From NCBI GenBank assembly GCA_017484165.1, contig JAFUTP010000053.1:1-64000 (forward strand): a stretch of 64,000 nt of DNA, read 5' to 3'. The notes beneath the pieces were generated by a model that did not search any database, was not told the origin of the DNA, and was given only the letters and a program-made list of their open reading frames with translations. Positions 36,863 to 46,255 of this stretch are shown in pieces; positions within the stretch are counted from its first letter, which is position 1; each line of letters opens with the position of its first letter. Source of the stretch: Cardiobacteriaceae bacterium (lineage in GTDB: Bacteria; Pseudomonadota; Gammaproteobacteria; Cardiobacteriales; Cardiobacteriaceae). The position numbers were made by a program, and so were the translations under genes.

Positions 36863-37492
36863 ATGAATAAAATTGAAGAACTAAATATTATCTCTGAAAA
36901 TAAAGATTTAATCATTATTGATAAACCAGCAGGAATGTTATCCGTTCCTGGTCGCGGTATTGAAAAACAAGATAGCGTCGAATTTCGCATCAAAAAACAT
37001 TTTCCCACTGCCAGAGCCGTCCATCGTCTAGATATGGAAACCAGCGGCTTAATTTTGCTCGCCAAACATCTAGAAGCCGAGAGGCATTACAAAATCTGCT
37101 TTGAAAAACGCCACACGGAAAAAAAATATGTGGCAATTTGTAACGGTGAATTTGCGGATATGACAGGCGAAATTGACTTCCCCCTGCGCAGCGATTGGGA
37201 AAATCGACCGCGGCAAATGATTTGCTATGAACACGGCAAAGTTGCCAAAACCACCTTCCAAGTAATCGGTGAAGAAGAAAATAACCGCTACCGCGTTTTA
37301 TTAAAACCAATCACGGGTCGCTCCCACCAACTGCGAGTGCATTTAGCAGCCATCGGCAACCCGATTGTCGGCGACCGTCTTTACGGTGGCGGCGAAAGTG
37401 AATCAACGCGATTATTATTGCACTCTTTTAGCTTAAAAATTCCTGATTTGAACGGTATTTGGCAGGAATATAAAAGCGAAATACCGTTTTAA
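36863..37492 (+). CDS. rluA: RluA-family pseudouridine synthase
   Basis: Isomerises uridine to pseudouridine in RNA. The 209-residue single-domain protein has IIDKPAGMLSVPGRG, the catalytic aspartate in HRLDMETSGLILLAK, a GRSHQLRVHLAAIGNPIVGDRLYG block and no S4 domain, which is typical of RluA (dual 23S rRNA and tRNA specificity). The exact target cannot be read from sequence. Confidence 0.9.
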   Translation: MNKIEELNIISENKDLIIIDKPAGMLSVPGRGIEKQDSVEFRIKKHFPTARAVHRLDMETSGLILLAKHLEAERHYKICFEKRHTEKKYVAICNGEFADMTGEIDFPLRSDWENRPRQMICYEHGKVAKTTFQVIGEEENNRYRVLLKPITGRSHQLRVHLAAIGNPIVGDRLYGGGESESTRLLLHSFSLKIPDLNGIWQEYKSEIPF

Positions 37493-37523
37493 TTATAAAA
37501 TAATCGGAATAATAGAATATCAA

Positions 37524-38750
37524 TTAAGCAAGATGAAGCTTACGGAAAAACTTCTGAATTGTCCGACGATTGATAAGCAAATAAATACACCAGCCGCACA
37601 AAACACAAACCGCCATCACTACTGCCATTCCTGTAGGACTACTCGCATGCAAAAATCCTACTAAAAACGACACAAATCCTGCAATTGCAAACTGTATCAT
37701 CCCTAAAAGACCCGATGCCGCACCAGATTTACAATTAAACCGCGCCATCGCCAATACGGTGGTGTTCGGTGCAATTAAACCAATCATCGACATCGTTAAA
37801 AATAAAAATACTTCAAATGCCAACAATCCCCAATTAAGCAGTGCAGATGCAATCAATAATGAGGCAAAAATAAACATTACCACAAAGGAAATCTGCAAAA
37901 TGTTATAGGGTGAATGACTTTTGACTAACTTTGCATTGCAAATTGAAGTAACCGTCGAGCCGATTGTGTTAATTCCAAAAATTATTCCAAAAGCTTGCGG
38001 AGAAAGTCCGTATGAGTTCTGAAATACGGATGAGGCAGCGGTAATATAAGCAAAAATCGAAGCCAGTGTGCAGGAAAAAGACAGCACAAAAATCATATAT
38101 CGTCTATCTTTTGTAATACTTAAATAGTTTTTCATCACCGAAATTGCATCGAATTTCAAGGAAGTATCAACTTTCGCCGTTTCAGGCAAACCGATTAGCA
38201 TCATTGCTAATAACATCAAACCAAAAATGAACAGCAAGTAAAAAATAAACTGCCATTTAGTATAAACTGTAATCAATCCTCCAAGGGTCGGAGCAAGCAT
38301 TGGAGCAAGCGAAGATATCATCATCATTATAGCCAAGATGGCAGCTCCTTGTTTAACATCATATTTATCGTTAATAATTGCACGGGCAATAACAACACCA
38401 GAACAACCTCCTAATGCCTGAATAAAGCGCCAAAAAATAAAGGCATAAACTGAATTAACTAATCCGCAAGCTAAACTCGCAACAGTGTACAAAACTATGC
38501 CAAGATAGAGCGGTTTTCTTCTGCCGTAAGCATCGCTGATTGGTCCGTAAAGTAGCTGCCCACAAGCAAATGCAACGAAAAACACCGTAATTGAAAGCTG
38601 CATTAAATGCTCTTCGGTCGCCATATCTTGCTGAATAATTTTTAATGACGGTAAATACATATCCGTAGCCAAGGGGGCAAGTGCGGACATAAAAGCAAGT
38701 ATCCAAATTAAGATAAAATTTTGATGTTTTTCTACTAGTTTTTTTAACAT
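37524..38750 (-). CDS. Bcr/CflA-family drug resistance transporter
   Basis: A 408-residue major facilitator superfamily exporter with about twelve hydrophobic segments. The DHA1 Bcr/CflA subfamily signature is visible: ATDMYLPSLKII in the first segment, GQLLYGPISDAYGRRKPL in the loop between segments two and three, and SSLAPMLAPTLGG in segment five. Members export bicyclomycin, chloramphenicol-type drugs or cysteine. It is convergent with rluA. Confidence 0.88.
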   Translation of the reverse strand: MLKKLVEKHQNFILIWILAFMSALAPLATDMYLPSLKIIQQDMATEEHLMQLSITVFFVAFACGQLLYGPISDAYGRRKPLYLGIVLYTVASLACGLVNSVYAFIFWRFIQALGGCSGVVIARAIINDKYDVKQGAAILAIMMMISSLAPMLAPTLGGLITVYTKWQFIFYLLFIFGLMLLAMMLIGLPETAKVDTSLKFDAISVMKNYLSITKDRRYMIFVLSFSCTLASIFAYITAASSVFQNSYGLSPQAFGIIFGINTIGSTVTSICNAKLVKSHSPYNILQISFVVMFIFASLLIASALLNWGLLAFEVFLFLTMSMIGLIAPNTTVLAMARFNCKSGAASGLLGMIQFAIAGFVSFLVGFLHASSPTGMAVVMAVCVLCGWCIYLLINRRTIQKFFRKLHLA

Positions 38751-38857
38751 TTTCTGCCTCTGTTTATATATAAGAATGTATTATTTTAATATAAATACTA
38801 CCAAAAAATATACCTAATAGTGTAACTTTTTTTTGGCGGTAGTATAAAAATAAATAT

Positions 38858-38906
38858 GCGGATATTTAATTATTTTTGTATATGCAAAAAATAATCAAAT
38901 ATCCGC
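38858..38906. terminator. long hairpin after the His/Pro-rich lipoprotein gene
   Basis: GCGGATATTTAATTATTTTT (38858-38877) pairs over 20 bases, with one mismatch, with 38887-38906 around a nine-base loop. It lies 21 bases after the lipoprotein stop on the minus strand and is followed by a T-rich stretch there. The GCGGATATTT/AAATATCCGC arms match those of the split terminator at 14626-14782. Confidence 0.6.
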
Positions 38907-38927
38907 TATTTTTATGGTAAAAAGCTT

Positions 38928-39434
38928 TTATGGTTTCGGTGGAGCTTGATGTCGTGGAGGCGGTGGCGGACGATGATGGGGGCGATGGTGATGCACATAT
39001 CCTACTCCGTAATACAAACCGATATGCGGCATAAACCAATCATCGTGATAAGCGCGCAATCTCCTCTCTGCCATCGTTAGTTCATAATCCTTGACATAAT
39101 TTTCTTTTGCCATTTGATAGCAATTTTGAAAAACTGGATTATTTATTTTTGCTTGATATTGCGCTTCAAGAAGATTATTTTGACTTACAAAATCAGCCGA
39201 ATTAGCATAAGTATCAAAAGCTTGATTTTGGGCTTGATTTACGCTTTCAAGATTATATTTATTTCGCATCAGTGCCGCAGTTTCAGGGTCGCATTTCTGC
39301 GCTAAATCTATCGCCAATTGCCGCTGTGCCTCTTTTTCCAACAGTTCTTTTTGCGCTAATTCTTCGGGAGTTAAACTTTTGGAACAGGAAAATAAAAATA
39401 ATAGCGATAAAAGGATAAAAATAGACTTTTTCAT
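38928..39434 (-). CDS. lipoprotein with a His/Pro-rich C-terminus
   Basis: A 168-residue lipoprotein with lipobox LLFLFSC (Cys17). The central part is helical and Gln/Glu/Ala-rich with two further cysteines. The last 25 residues are dominated by His and Pro (VHHHRPHHRPPPPPRH), a composition seen in metal-binding periplasmic proteins. Metal binding is inference. It is 24 bases downstream of the acetyltransferase gene in the same direction. Confidence 0.7.
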   Translation of the reverse strand: MKKSIFILLSLLFLFSCSKSLTPEELAQKELLEKEAQRQLAIDLAQKCDPETAALMRNKYNLESVNQAQNQAFDTYANSADFVSQNNLLEAQYQAKINNPVFQNCYQMAKENYVKDYELTMAERRLRAYHDDWFMPHIGLYYGVGYVHHHRPHHRPPPPPRHQAPPKP

Positions 39435-39458
39435 AATTAAATCCTATAAAAAACAAAA

Positions 39459-39947
39459 TTATAACTCAATATAATGCGGAATTATATCCTCATAATTACC
39501 ATCTGGCATTAAAAAACCTTTGGGAATAAGCCCTAATTGAGTAAAACCAAGCTTTTTATATAACTTCAAAGCAGTATTATTACTTGCAACCACGGCATTA
39601 AACTGCAATATCTTAAATCCGCACTCTTTTGCTTTTTTTATGCTATCTTTGACTAAAATTTCTCCCACTCCTAGACCTCTTTTTTTAGCTGTTACCGCAT
39701 AACTAGTATTAGCAATATGAGCACATCTTCCTACATTATTCGGATGCAAAATATAAAGTCCAACGACTTCCGTATTATTTAATTTTGCAACTGCCGTTAA
39801 TGTTTGCGAAGAAAAGAACCCTCTTGCAGCATTTTCATCCAATATTTCCATTTGCGGAAAAGCTATTCCTTGTTCTACAATTTCATTCCAAATTTCCATT
39901 GCAGAAATCAAGTCTTCTTCACATAATTTCTCTACTGTAATATTCAT
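39459..39947 (-). CDS. GNAT-family N-acetyltransferase
   Basis: A 162-residue acetyltransferase of the GCN5 superfamily. The acetyl-CoA binding region KKRGLGVGEILVKDSIKKAKE (motif A) and the following NAVVASNNTALKLYKKLGF (motif B) are clear. The substrate cannot be inferred; similar proteins resemble phosphinothricin acetyltransferases and YhhY-like enzymes. It is followed closely by the lipoprotein gene. Confidence 0.82.
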   Translation of the reverse strand: MNITVEKLCEEDLISAMEIWNEIVEQGIAFPQMEILDENAARGFFSSQTLTAVAKLNNTEVVGLYILHPNNVGRCAHIANTSYAVTAKKRGLGVGEILVKDSIKKAKECGFKILQFNAVVASNNTALKLYKKLGFTQLGLIPKGFLMPDGNYEDIIPHYIEL

Positions 39948-40037
39948 TTTTTTCTATCCTTCATATAAAAAAATCAAACCGAATGATTAAATTCGACTTG
40001 ATTATAAATATAAAAATAAATATGCGAAAATTAAAAA

Positions 40038-41038
40038 TTATTTTCTTTCTATCCTTTCAGGACCACCTTTTAATATTGCTCCAACGACTTTATGCGGCAT
40101 ATATAATTCTTCTAAATATTGCACATCCTCATCGCTTAATTTTATTTCCAAAGACTTAACCGCCGATTGCAAATGCTCGGTATTTATTGCACCGAAAACA
40201 GGGCTTTCGACACCTTTACTAAATAACCAAGCCAAAGCCACTTCTGCCATCGAATAATTAAGCTTTTCAGCTACTTTTGCAAGCCTTGAAATAACCTTCA
40301 AATCAGCTTCCTTAAACTCATCATATTTAACCCGCATCACCTTATCTTCACGGCTTCTTTGCGAGCTGCTATCCCAGTCTCGTCTAGCTAAATGACCGCT
40401 TGCCAAAGGACTATATGGCGCAATTGCGGTATTAAATTGCCGACAAGTTGGAATTAAATCTCTTTCATCTTCACGGTAAATTAAGTTGTAATGGTTTTGC
40501 ATCACGGTAAATGGGGTTAAATTATTCCGTATAGCGATTTCTTGCAAATTATGAAATTGATAAGCATACATCGCAGAAGCACCGATTGCTCGCACTTTTC
40601 CCATTCCCACTAATTCATGCAAAGCATGCATTGTTTCTTCCATCGAATGGTCATAATCAAAACGGTGAATCATATAAATATCTACATAATCCATATTCAA
40701 CCGTTTTAGTGATTTGTCAATCTCTGCAAAAATTGCTTTACGAGATAACTTGCCTTCATTAAAAAATACTTTGGTTTCAATTACAACTTCATCCCTTTTA
40801 ATATTCAGTTCTCGTAATACTTTACCTAAATATTCTTCCGAATCACCGTTAGTGTAAATATTTGCGGTATCAAAGTAATTTATTCCCAACTCTATGGCTT
40901 TTTTATTACACTCTTGCACTGAAAAATATCCTCTACCGTCCAAGTTAAGAAGTTAGAATTCGGACGACCAAATCCCATACAACCTAAACATAATTTTGAC
41001 ACCTTTATGCCACTATGACCTAAATTTACATATTGCAT
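40038..41038 (-). pseudogene. aldo/keto reductase gene with a one-base frameshift
   Basis: The gene begins at an ATG at 41038 with a GGAG site and reads MQYVNLGHSGIKVSKLCLGC..LTWTVEDIFQCKSVIKK. It then meets a stop one frame early, while the next frame continues AIELGINYFDTANIYTNG to the normal end at 40038. Adding one A to the run of six (T6 at 40899-40904 on the plus strand) restores a 333-residue aldo/keto reductase with the DxxxxY active-site Asp and Tyr (FDTANIY), Lys in ETKVFF and His in YMIHRFDYD. It may be a true pseudogene or a sequencing error in a homopolymer. Confidence 0.8.
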
Positions 41039-41176
41039 TTTTTAATCTCCTTGCAATAAACATAATAAAAAATAATATAAAAATGATATAAAGATGATAT
41101 TATATCCGCTAAAAATATAGCTTTGATGAAATACAATATTCCATTGTCAAGAATTATCTCAAACAGGAGTTTTTTA

Positions 41177-42379
41177 ATGAATCCAAAATTACACCCTTCC
41201 ATCCAACCTGATTCCAACGGTTTATTCGGCGAATTCGGAGGAAAAATCGACCACCCAGCACTGCAAAAAGCCTTGCAAGAAATCGAAGATGGCTTTCATG
41301 CAATGATAAAAGACGAGGAATTTTTAAGGGAGTTCAAATTATTACGCGAAACTTATATCGGAAGACCTTCTCCCATTTATCACGCCCGTAATTTATCTAA
41401 AAACGGGGCAAATATTTACTTCAAGAGGGAAGATTTAAACCATACAGGGGCCCATAAAATCAATCACTGCATCGGTGAAGTTTTGCTCGCCAAACGCTTG
41501 GGCAAAAAGAAAGTTATCGCCGAAACTGGCGCGGGACAGCACGGAGTTGCATTAGCAACCGCCGCCGCACTGCTCGGAATGCCCTGCGATATTCATATGG
41601 GCGAAGTCGATATCGCCAAAGAAGCACCGAATGTGTCAAGAATGAAGGTTTTGGGTGCGAATGTAGTGCCAGTATCCTTCGGCGCAAAAACTCTCAAAGA
41701 GGCGGTAGATAGCGCATTTGCCGATTATCTTAAAGATCCAGAAGGCACAATGTATGCCATCGGTTCGGTAGTCGGTCCTGCGCCCTTTCCTGAAATTGTC
41801 GCATTTTTTCAATCAATTGTCGGACACGAGGCAAGAGAGCAATTTCAATCCGCTTACGGTCATCTGCCAAATGAAGTTGTCGCCTGCGTCGGCGGTGGCT
41901 CGAATGCTATCGGGATTTTTAACGCATTTTTAGATGATAAAGAAGTCAAACTCACGGGAGTTGAGCCAGCAGGCGACGGTTTAGATAAACCAGGACGACA
42001 TGCTGCATCGCTCACACTCGGTAAAAAAGGCGAAATTCACGGCTTCCGCTGCTACTATTTACAAAACGAAGACGGCTCGCCAGCGACGGTTTATTCAATT
42101 GCATCGGGCTTGGACTATCCAGGTGTCGGTCCGCAACATTGTTATTTGTATGACAAAGGACGGGTAAATTACGACACGGCAGACGATAAAGAATGCTTGG
42201 ACGCTTTCATCACTCTCTCACGGCAGGAAGGGATTATTCCCGCACTGGAAAGCTCACACGCCGCCGCTTACGCCATCCGTCAAGCGACAAATAAGGATAA
42301 AAATTACCATATTTTGGTTAATCTATCAGGACGCGGTGATAAAGATATTGATTTTGTAATGAGTAAATTAGGGCTGTAA
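41177..42379 (+). CDS. trpB: tryptophan synthase beta-chain, stand-alone
   Basis: PLP enzyme that joins indole and serine to give tryptophan. The ATG at 41177 follows a CAGGAG site; 400 residues. FGEFGGK, PLP-lysine 94 in [33 protein letters not shown], the phosphate loop [10 protein letters not shown], and [12 protein letters not shown] are conserved. Several family positions differ: [10 protein letters not shown] replaces the usual HKxNNxLGQ, and [19 protein letters not shown] replaces the GxxDxxRQxxNVFRM pattern. No trpA or other trp gene is adjacent, and a terminator-free 65-base gap leads to an unrelated small gene. Confidence 0.92.
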   Translation: MNPKLHPSIQPDSNGLFGEFGGKIDHPALQKALQEIEDGFHAMIKDEEFLREFKLLRETYIGRPSPIYHARNLSKNGANIYFKREDLNHTGAHKINHCIGEVLLAKRLGKKKVIAETGAGQHGVALATAAALLGMPCDIHMGEVDIAKEAPNVSRMKVLGANVVPVSFGAKTLKEAVDSAFADYLKDPEGTMYAIGSVVGPAPFPEIVAFFQSIVGHEAREQFQSAYGHLPNEVVACVGGGSNAIGIFNAFLDDKEVKLTGVEPAGDGLDKPGRHAASLTLGKKGEIHGFRCYYLQNEDGSPATVYSIASGLDYPGVGPQHCYLYDKGRVNYDTADDKECLDAFITLSRQEGIIPALESSHAAAYAIRQATNKDKNYHILVNLSGRGDKDIDFVMSKLGL

Positions 42380-42444
42380 CAGTAGAAAAATTTATACCGT
42401 ATAGTGATAAAAAATAAGCTATACGGTATAAAAAGGAACAATGT

Positions 42445-42783
42445 ATGAAATGGTATGAAGATTATGATTTTATTCTGAAAATCTTTGAAAAAGGTTGGCA
42501 AGTTGATGAAACTTCTTTTCATTTTCTTTCTGACCCTGAAATTTTTCTTTCCGACCCTGAAAATGAGCGTTTTATTGGCTATCTTCCTGAAATAGATAAA
42601 GAAAAACCTTATTGGGTAGGACTTTGTGATATTCCAAACGGTGCATCATTCAAGTCAGCAAAAGAACTATTCGAAGCCAAAATTTTTGACGGAAAATCAA
42701 TCAAAGAGCGTTGGAATGAATTAGTTTTAGATACTATAGGTGGATTGTCTGTTGATGATATGGATAAATCAAGATTTGAATAA
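42445..42783 (+). CDS. small soluble protein of unknown function
   Basis: A 112-residue acidic protein without a signal peptide. It contains an imperfect duplication, FLSDPEIFLSDPE, from an 18-base tandem repeat near 42526-42562. The features MKWYEDYDFILKIFEKGWQVDE and YWVGLCDIPNGASFKSAKELFEAKIFDGKSI look like a compact alpha/beta protein and are reminiscent of immunity-type proteins, but I do not recognise a named family. The ATG has a weak AGGAA site. Confidence 0.65.
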   Translation: MKWYEDYDFILKIFEKGWQVDETSFHFLSDPEIFLSDPENERFIGYLPEIDKEKPYWVGLCDIPNGASFKSAKELFEAKIFDGKSIKERWNELVLDTIGGLSVDDMDKSRFE

Positions 42784-42791
42784 TGAAATTT

Positions 42792-42939
42792 TTATACTCT
42801 CTCCACTTCAAAATAATATTTAGTTACTTCTTCCTCGCCGTATTGTTCTACTGTCTTTAAGCTTGCTGCCTCGTCTATTTTGAATTGCAACAACTACATT
42901 GAGCTGTCTAAAAATTTTTTCGCCTTCTTCCAAAAACAT
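42792..42939 (-). pseudogene. remnant of a small gene next to the ZIP transporter
   Basis: On the minus strand, MFLEEGEKIFRQLNVVV reads from an ATG at 42939, then a second frame reads LQFKIDEAASLKTVEQYGEE and on through VTKYYFEVERV to a stop at 42792. The two frames are offset by one base and together look like the end of a small protein gene whose 5' part is lost. It is not assigned to a family. Confidence 0.4.
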
Positions 42940-42953
42940 CACAAACAATTCCC

Positions 42954-43742
42954 CTATCCCAGCAAAACATCAAGTGCCATCATCAAAGAAAAGCCGATTG
43001 CAAATAATATCGGTGGAATATTAGAGTGCTCACCTTGCGCCATATCAGGAATTAACTCCTCAACCACAACATATATCATCGCGCCAGCGGCAAATGCGAG
43101 CAAAAACGGCAAAATAGAAATTGCAACCGTTGTCGCAATTAGTGTTACAACAAATGCAATTGGTTCGACAATTCCCGACAAAAAACCAACCCAAAAACTA
43201 AATTTGCGTGATTTTCCAGCAGTTTTGGCTGTAAATGAAACGATTGTGCCTTCTGGAATATTTTGAATTGCAATTCCTAATGCTAATGCCAATGCGGCAA
43301 TTGGTTTTGTTTCATTATTTGCAAGAAAAGCAGCATAAGCAACTCCCACTGCCATTCCTTCGGGGATATTGTGTAAGGTTACGGCAAGGGCTAATTTGGC
43401 ATTTTTTGATAACTTACTTTTTACCCCTTCCGAAGTCGCTAAATTAAGGTGCTGATGCGGAATGGTTTTATCTAAAAATAAAAATGCAAGATTGCCAATT
43501 AAAAATCCGACAATCACAATCAAAATTTCCCATTTGCCCTGATTTTCAATTTCCCGCAAGGCTGGGACTAGCAATGACCAGACGGCCGCGGCAATCATAA
43601 TCCCCGCAGCAAAGCCAAAAATTGCCCGCTCAATTATTCTGGGAAAATTTGCGCGGATTAAAAATATGAGTGCCGCACCGATAGTCGTGCCCAAAAACGG
43701 TAAAAGCAAACCATAAAGCAAAGGTAATTGTAGAAGTGTCAT
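42954..43742 (-). CDS. ZIP-family metal transporter
   Basis: A 262-residue membrane protein with about eight hydrophobic segments. The metal-binding helices HNIPEGMAVGVAYAAF (segment IV) and ALGIAIQNIPEGTIVS (segment V) are diagnostic for ZIP (ZupT-like) transporters of zinc, manganese or iron. The second has Gln in place of the usual His before NIPEG, as in the GufA-type subgroup. No regulatory site was recognised. Confidence 0.93.
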   Translation of the reverse strand: MTLLQLPLLYGLLLPFLGTTIGAALIFLIRANFPRIIERAIFGFAAGIMIAAAVWSLLVPALREIENQGKWEILIVIVGFLIGNLAFLFLDKTIPHQHLNLATSEGVKSKLSKNAKLALAVTLHNIPEGMAVGVAYAAFLANNETKPIAALALALGIAIQNIPEGTIVSFTAKTAGKSRKFSFWVGFLSGIVEPIAFVVTLIATTVAISILPFLLAFAAGAMIYVVVEELIPDMAQGEHSNIPPILFAIGFSLMMALDVLLG

Positions 43743-43765
43743 TTCAAATAATTATTAACTATAAA

Positions 43766-43882
43766 GGCTTTCTAAAAATTCGTCATTTTGAGCCGTAGGC
43801 GAAAAATCTCTATCGGCAGATCCTTCGCTATATTCAGAATGACGAAAATTAAAAATATGCGAACCCTAATTTTAGATACGCT
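43766..43882 (-). mobile_element. MITE-like element, copy 5
   Basis: A 117-base copy, core 43781-43844, flanked by CTATAAA at 43759-43765 and 43883-43889. The left terminus has lost the GGGCG part and starts at TCTAAAAATT. Confidence 0.82.
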
Positions 43883-43920
43883 CTATAAAAAATATGCGAA
43901 AAAAGAGCAAACGGTTTGAT

Positions 43921-43952
43921 AAAAAACCGCCACTCTTGACGGTCTTTTTTTT
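43921..43952 (-). terminator. terminator of metY
   Basis: On the minus strand, ACCGTC and GGCGGT pair (one G-T) around a six-base loop and are followed by a T run. Confidence 0.7.
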
Positions 43953-43963
43953 ACACTATTTAC

Positions 43964-45238
43964 TTATTTTACCGCCGCCTCCAAAGCCTGTTTTAAGTCA
44001 GCTTTAATATCATCAATATGCTCTATACCGATTGATAAGCGCACCATATCTTCGGCAACACCCGCTGCTTTTAATTCTTCCGAATTAAGTTGGCGATGAG
44101 TGGTGCTCGCAGGATGCGTCGCCAAAGATTTGGCATCACCAATATTTACTAAACGCAAAATCATTTGCAAAGAATCTAAAAACTTTGCCCCCGCTTCGCG
44201 CCCGCCTTTAATACCAAAACTCAAAAGTCCCGATGCTTTGCCAGAATAATCACGGTCAATCAGAGCTTTATATTTGCTGTCGGGAAGTCCTGGATAATTT
44301 ACCCAAGAAACTTCGGGACGCGAACGCAGAAATTCTGCCACCGCCAAAGCATTTTCCGAATGCCGCTCAAAACGCAGCGATAGAGTTTCTAAACCGATAA
44401 GAATTAGTAATACATTGAACGGCGCAATTGCAGCACCAGTATTACGAAGTGGCACAACTCTCGCTCTTGCAACATAGGCAGCAGCACCGAAATGCTCACA
44501 ATAATTCACGCCGTGATAGGCGGGATCGGGGCTAGCAAGAATTTTGAAGCGCGGATTGTTCTTCCAATCAAATTTTCCGCCGTCAATAATCGCCCCACCG
44601 AGAGAATTTCCATGTCCGTTGATGTATTTTGTAAGACTTTCAATGACAATATCCGCACCAATGTCTAACGGTTTAATCGCCGCAGGAGTTGCAACCGTGT
44701 TATCAACAATAAGCGGCAAACCGTTGGAATGCGCAATTTCCGCTAATTTCGGAATATCGGCAACTTTCACCGCAGGGTTACTAATACTTTCGCAATAAAC
44801 CAACTTGCTTTTTTCATCGACCAGAGCGTTAATTTGTTCAGGATTATCAATTTCAAAAAAGCGCACTTCAATGCCCTGATTTTTCAAATTATGAGCAAAA
44901 AGGTTAAAAGTTCCGCCGTAAAGCTCCTTGGAAACAATAATATTATCGCCAGCAGTTGTAATAGTTTGTATTGCATACAAAATCGCAGACATTCCCGAAG
45001 CTACCGTCAAAGCCGCAACTCCGCCTTCAATTGCCGCTAATCTCTGCTCCAAAACATCAGCGGTCGGATTCATAATCCGCGTATAAATATTGCCAGGCAC
45101 TTTGAGGTCAAATAAATCCGCACCGTGCTGGGCATTGTCAAAAACATAGCTTGCAGTTTGATAAACAGGCACCGCCGCCGAATGAGTTGTCGCCTCAGCT
45201 TTATAACCTGCGTGTAGTGATAGAGTTTCAAGTTTCAT
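43964..45238 (-). CDS. metY: O-acetylhomoserine sulfhydrylase (MetY)
   Basis: PLP enzyme of the Cys/Met metabolism family that makes homocysteine from O-acetylhomoserine and sulfide. The 424 residues show VPVYQTASYVFDNAQHGADLF, the YTRIMNPT motif, IVDNTVATP and the PLP-lysine in SLTKYINGHGNSLGG. The length of about 425 favours MetY over the shorter MetB/MetZ. AGGAGA precedes the ATG. It lies 21 bases downstream of menA in the same direction. Confidence 0.93.
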   Translation of the reverse strand: MKLETLSLHAGYKAEATTHSAAVPVYQTASYVFDNAQHGADLFDLKVPGNIYTRIMNPTADVLEQRLAAIEGGVAALTVASGMSAILYAIQTITTAGDNIIVSKELYGGTFNLFAHNLKNQGIEVRFFEIDNPEQINALVDEKSKLVYCESISNPAVKVADIPKLAEIAHSNGLPLIVDNTVATPAAIKPLDIGADIVIESLTKYINGHGNSLGGAIIDGGKFDWKNNPRFKILASPDPAYHGVNYCEHFGAAAYVARARVVPLRNTGAAIAPFNVLLILIGLETLSLRFERHSENALAVAEFLRSRPEVSWVNYPGLPDSKYKALIDRDYSGKASGLLSFGIKGGREAGAKFLDSLQMILRLVNIGDAKSLATHPASTTHRQLNSEELKAAGVAEDMVRLSIGIEHIDDIKADLKQALEAAVK

Positions 45239-45259
45239 AAAAATCTCCTGTTTTGTCCC

Positions 45260-46135
45260 TTACAAAGAATAGAGAAATAAAAAATTAACTGTTAAAATAG
45301 AAAATAATAAGTATAAAAAACTAGCTTGATTGAATATTTTTCTACTTAAAAAAATATAATGAATTACAAATAACAGGGCAGAAAAATAATATAAATTCAA
45401 ATATTTTTTCATAATAAAACTATATACCGCCAAACTTAAAAATCCTGCCAGAATAAATATAACTTGTGCATATTTTGCCAAGTCAAAACCAAGCTTTACG
45501 GATAAAGTATTTTTTCCTGCAATTCTATCGCCATCAATATCACGGATATTATTAAAATTTAACACCGAACAGGCAAAAAATCCCATCGCCATAGCGGGAA
45601 AAATTACGGCTAATGAGATAAAACCAGTTTGCAGAAAAAAAGAGCCAAGAACGGCAACTATTCCGAAGAAAATAAACACTGACACTTCGCCAAAACCGCG
45701 GTAAGCATAGGCAATTCCTACAGTATAAAAACAAGCGGCTAAAATTGCTAAAATACCAATAATGATAAAAAAGATGATATGAGATAGCGATAAATTATCC
45801 GCTGCGAAAAATAATAGCAAAGAGCCAGAAAAAAAAGCCGCAACAATTAAAAAATAAATGAAATTTTTAATTTTATTTTTAGTAGCTTTATCCGCTGAAA
45901 TAGTTATTCTTTTGGGGGCATTTTTATTGCGGTATAAATCCGCATTTTTCATTGCATCACCGTAATCATTTACCACATTCGACAATATTTGCAAAATTAA
46001 AGCTGTAAGTAATGTCAATATGAATATGAAATAATTTATTCTCCCACTTGACAAATATGCAAGACAGTTACCTAAAACAACCGCAATTATTGCAAGTGAT
46101 AAAGTCGGTAAGCGCAGAAGTTGAAAATAAAGCAT
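45260..46135 (-). CDS. menA: 1,4-dihydroxy-2-naphthoate polyprenyltransferase (MenA)
   Basis: Membrane prenyltransferase of menaquinone synthesis. Multiple hydrophobic segments and the two Asp-rich prenyl-diphosphate motifs, NVVNDYGDAMKNAD and NNIRDIDGDRIAGKNTL, identify the UbiA superfamily and MenA in particular. The frame extends to a TTG at 46165, but the ATG at 46135 gives a normal N-terminus (MLYFQLLRLPTLSLA). Menaquinone fits with the quinone-dependent HemG at 21066. Confidence 0.9.
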   Translation of the reverse strand: MLYFQLLRLPTLSLAIIAVVLGNCLAYLSSGRINYFIFILTLLTALILQILSNVVNDYGDAMKNADLYRNKNAPKRITISADKATKNKIKNFIYFLIVAAFFSGSLLLFFAADNLSLSHIIFFIIIGILAILAACFYTVGIAYAYRGFGEVSVFIFFGIVAVLGSFFLQTGFISLAVIFPAMAMGFFACSVLNFNNIRDIDGDRIAGKNTLSVKLGFDLAKYAQVIFILAGFLSLAVYSFIMKKYLNLYYFSALLFVIHYIFLSRKIFNQASFLYLLFSILTVNFLFLYSL

Positions 46136-46181
46136 AAGTTCAAAAATACTAAATAAATCAAGCAAATGGTATAGATTTTTA

Positions 46182-46190
46182 TGCTAAAAT
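46182..46190 (+). promoter_or_regulatory. extended -10 upstream of tolQ
   Basis: TGCTAAAAT is an extended -10 element about 65 bases before the tolQ start. No convincing -35 is visible. Confidence 0.4.
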
Positions 46191-46255
46191 GCTGCATTTA
46201 TTCAAGCTTTAATTAGCAAAAAAATTATCCGAAAAATATATCAAGGAGTATCCCT

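Noticed and set aside
45239-45259. SAM-responsive leader before metY
   Set aside because: The gap to menA is only 21 bases and holds just a ribosome site.
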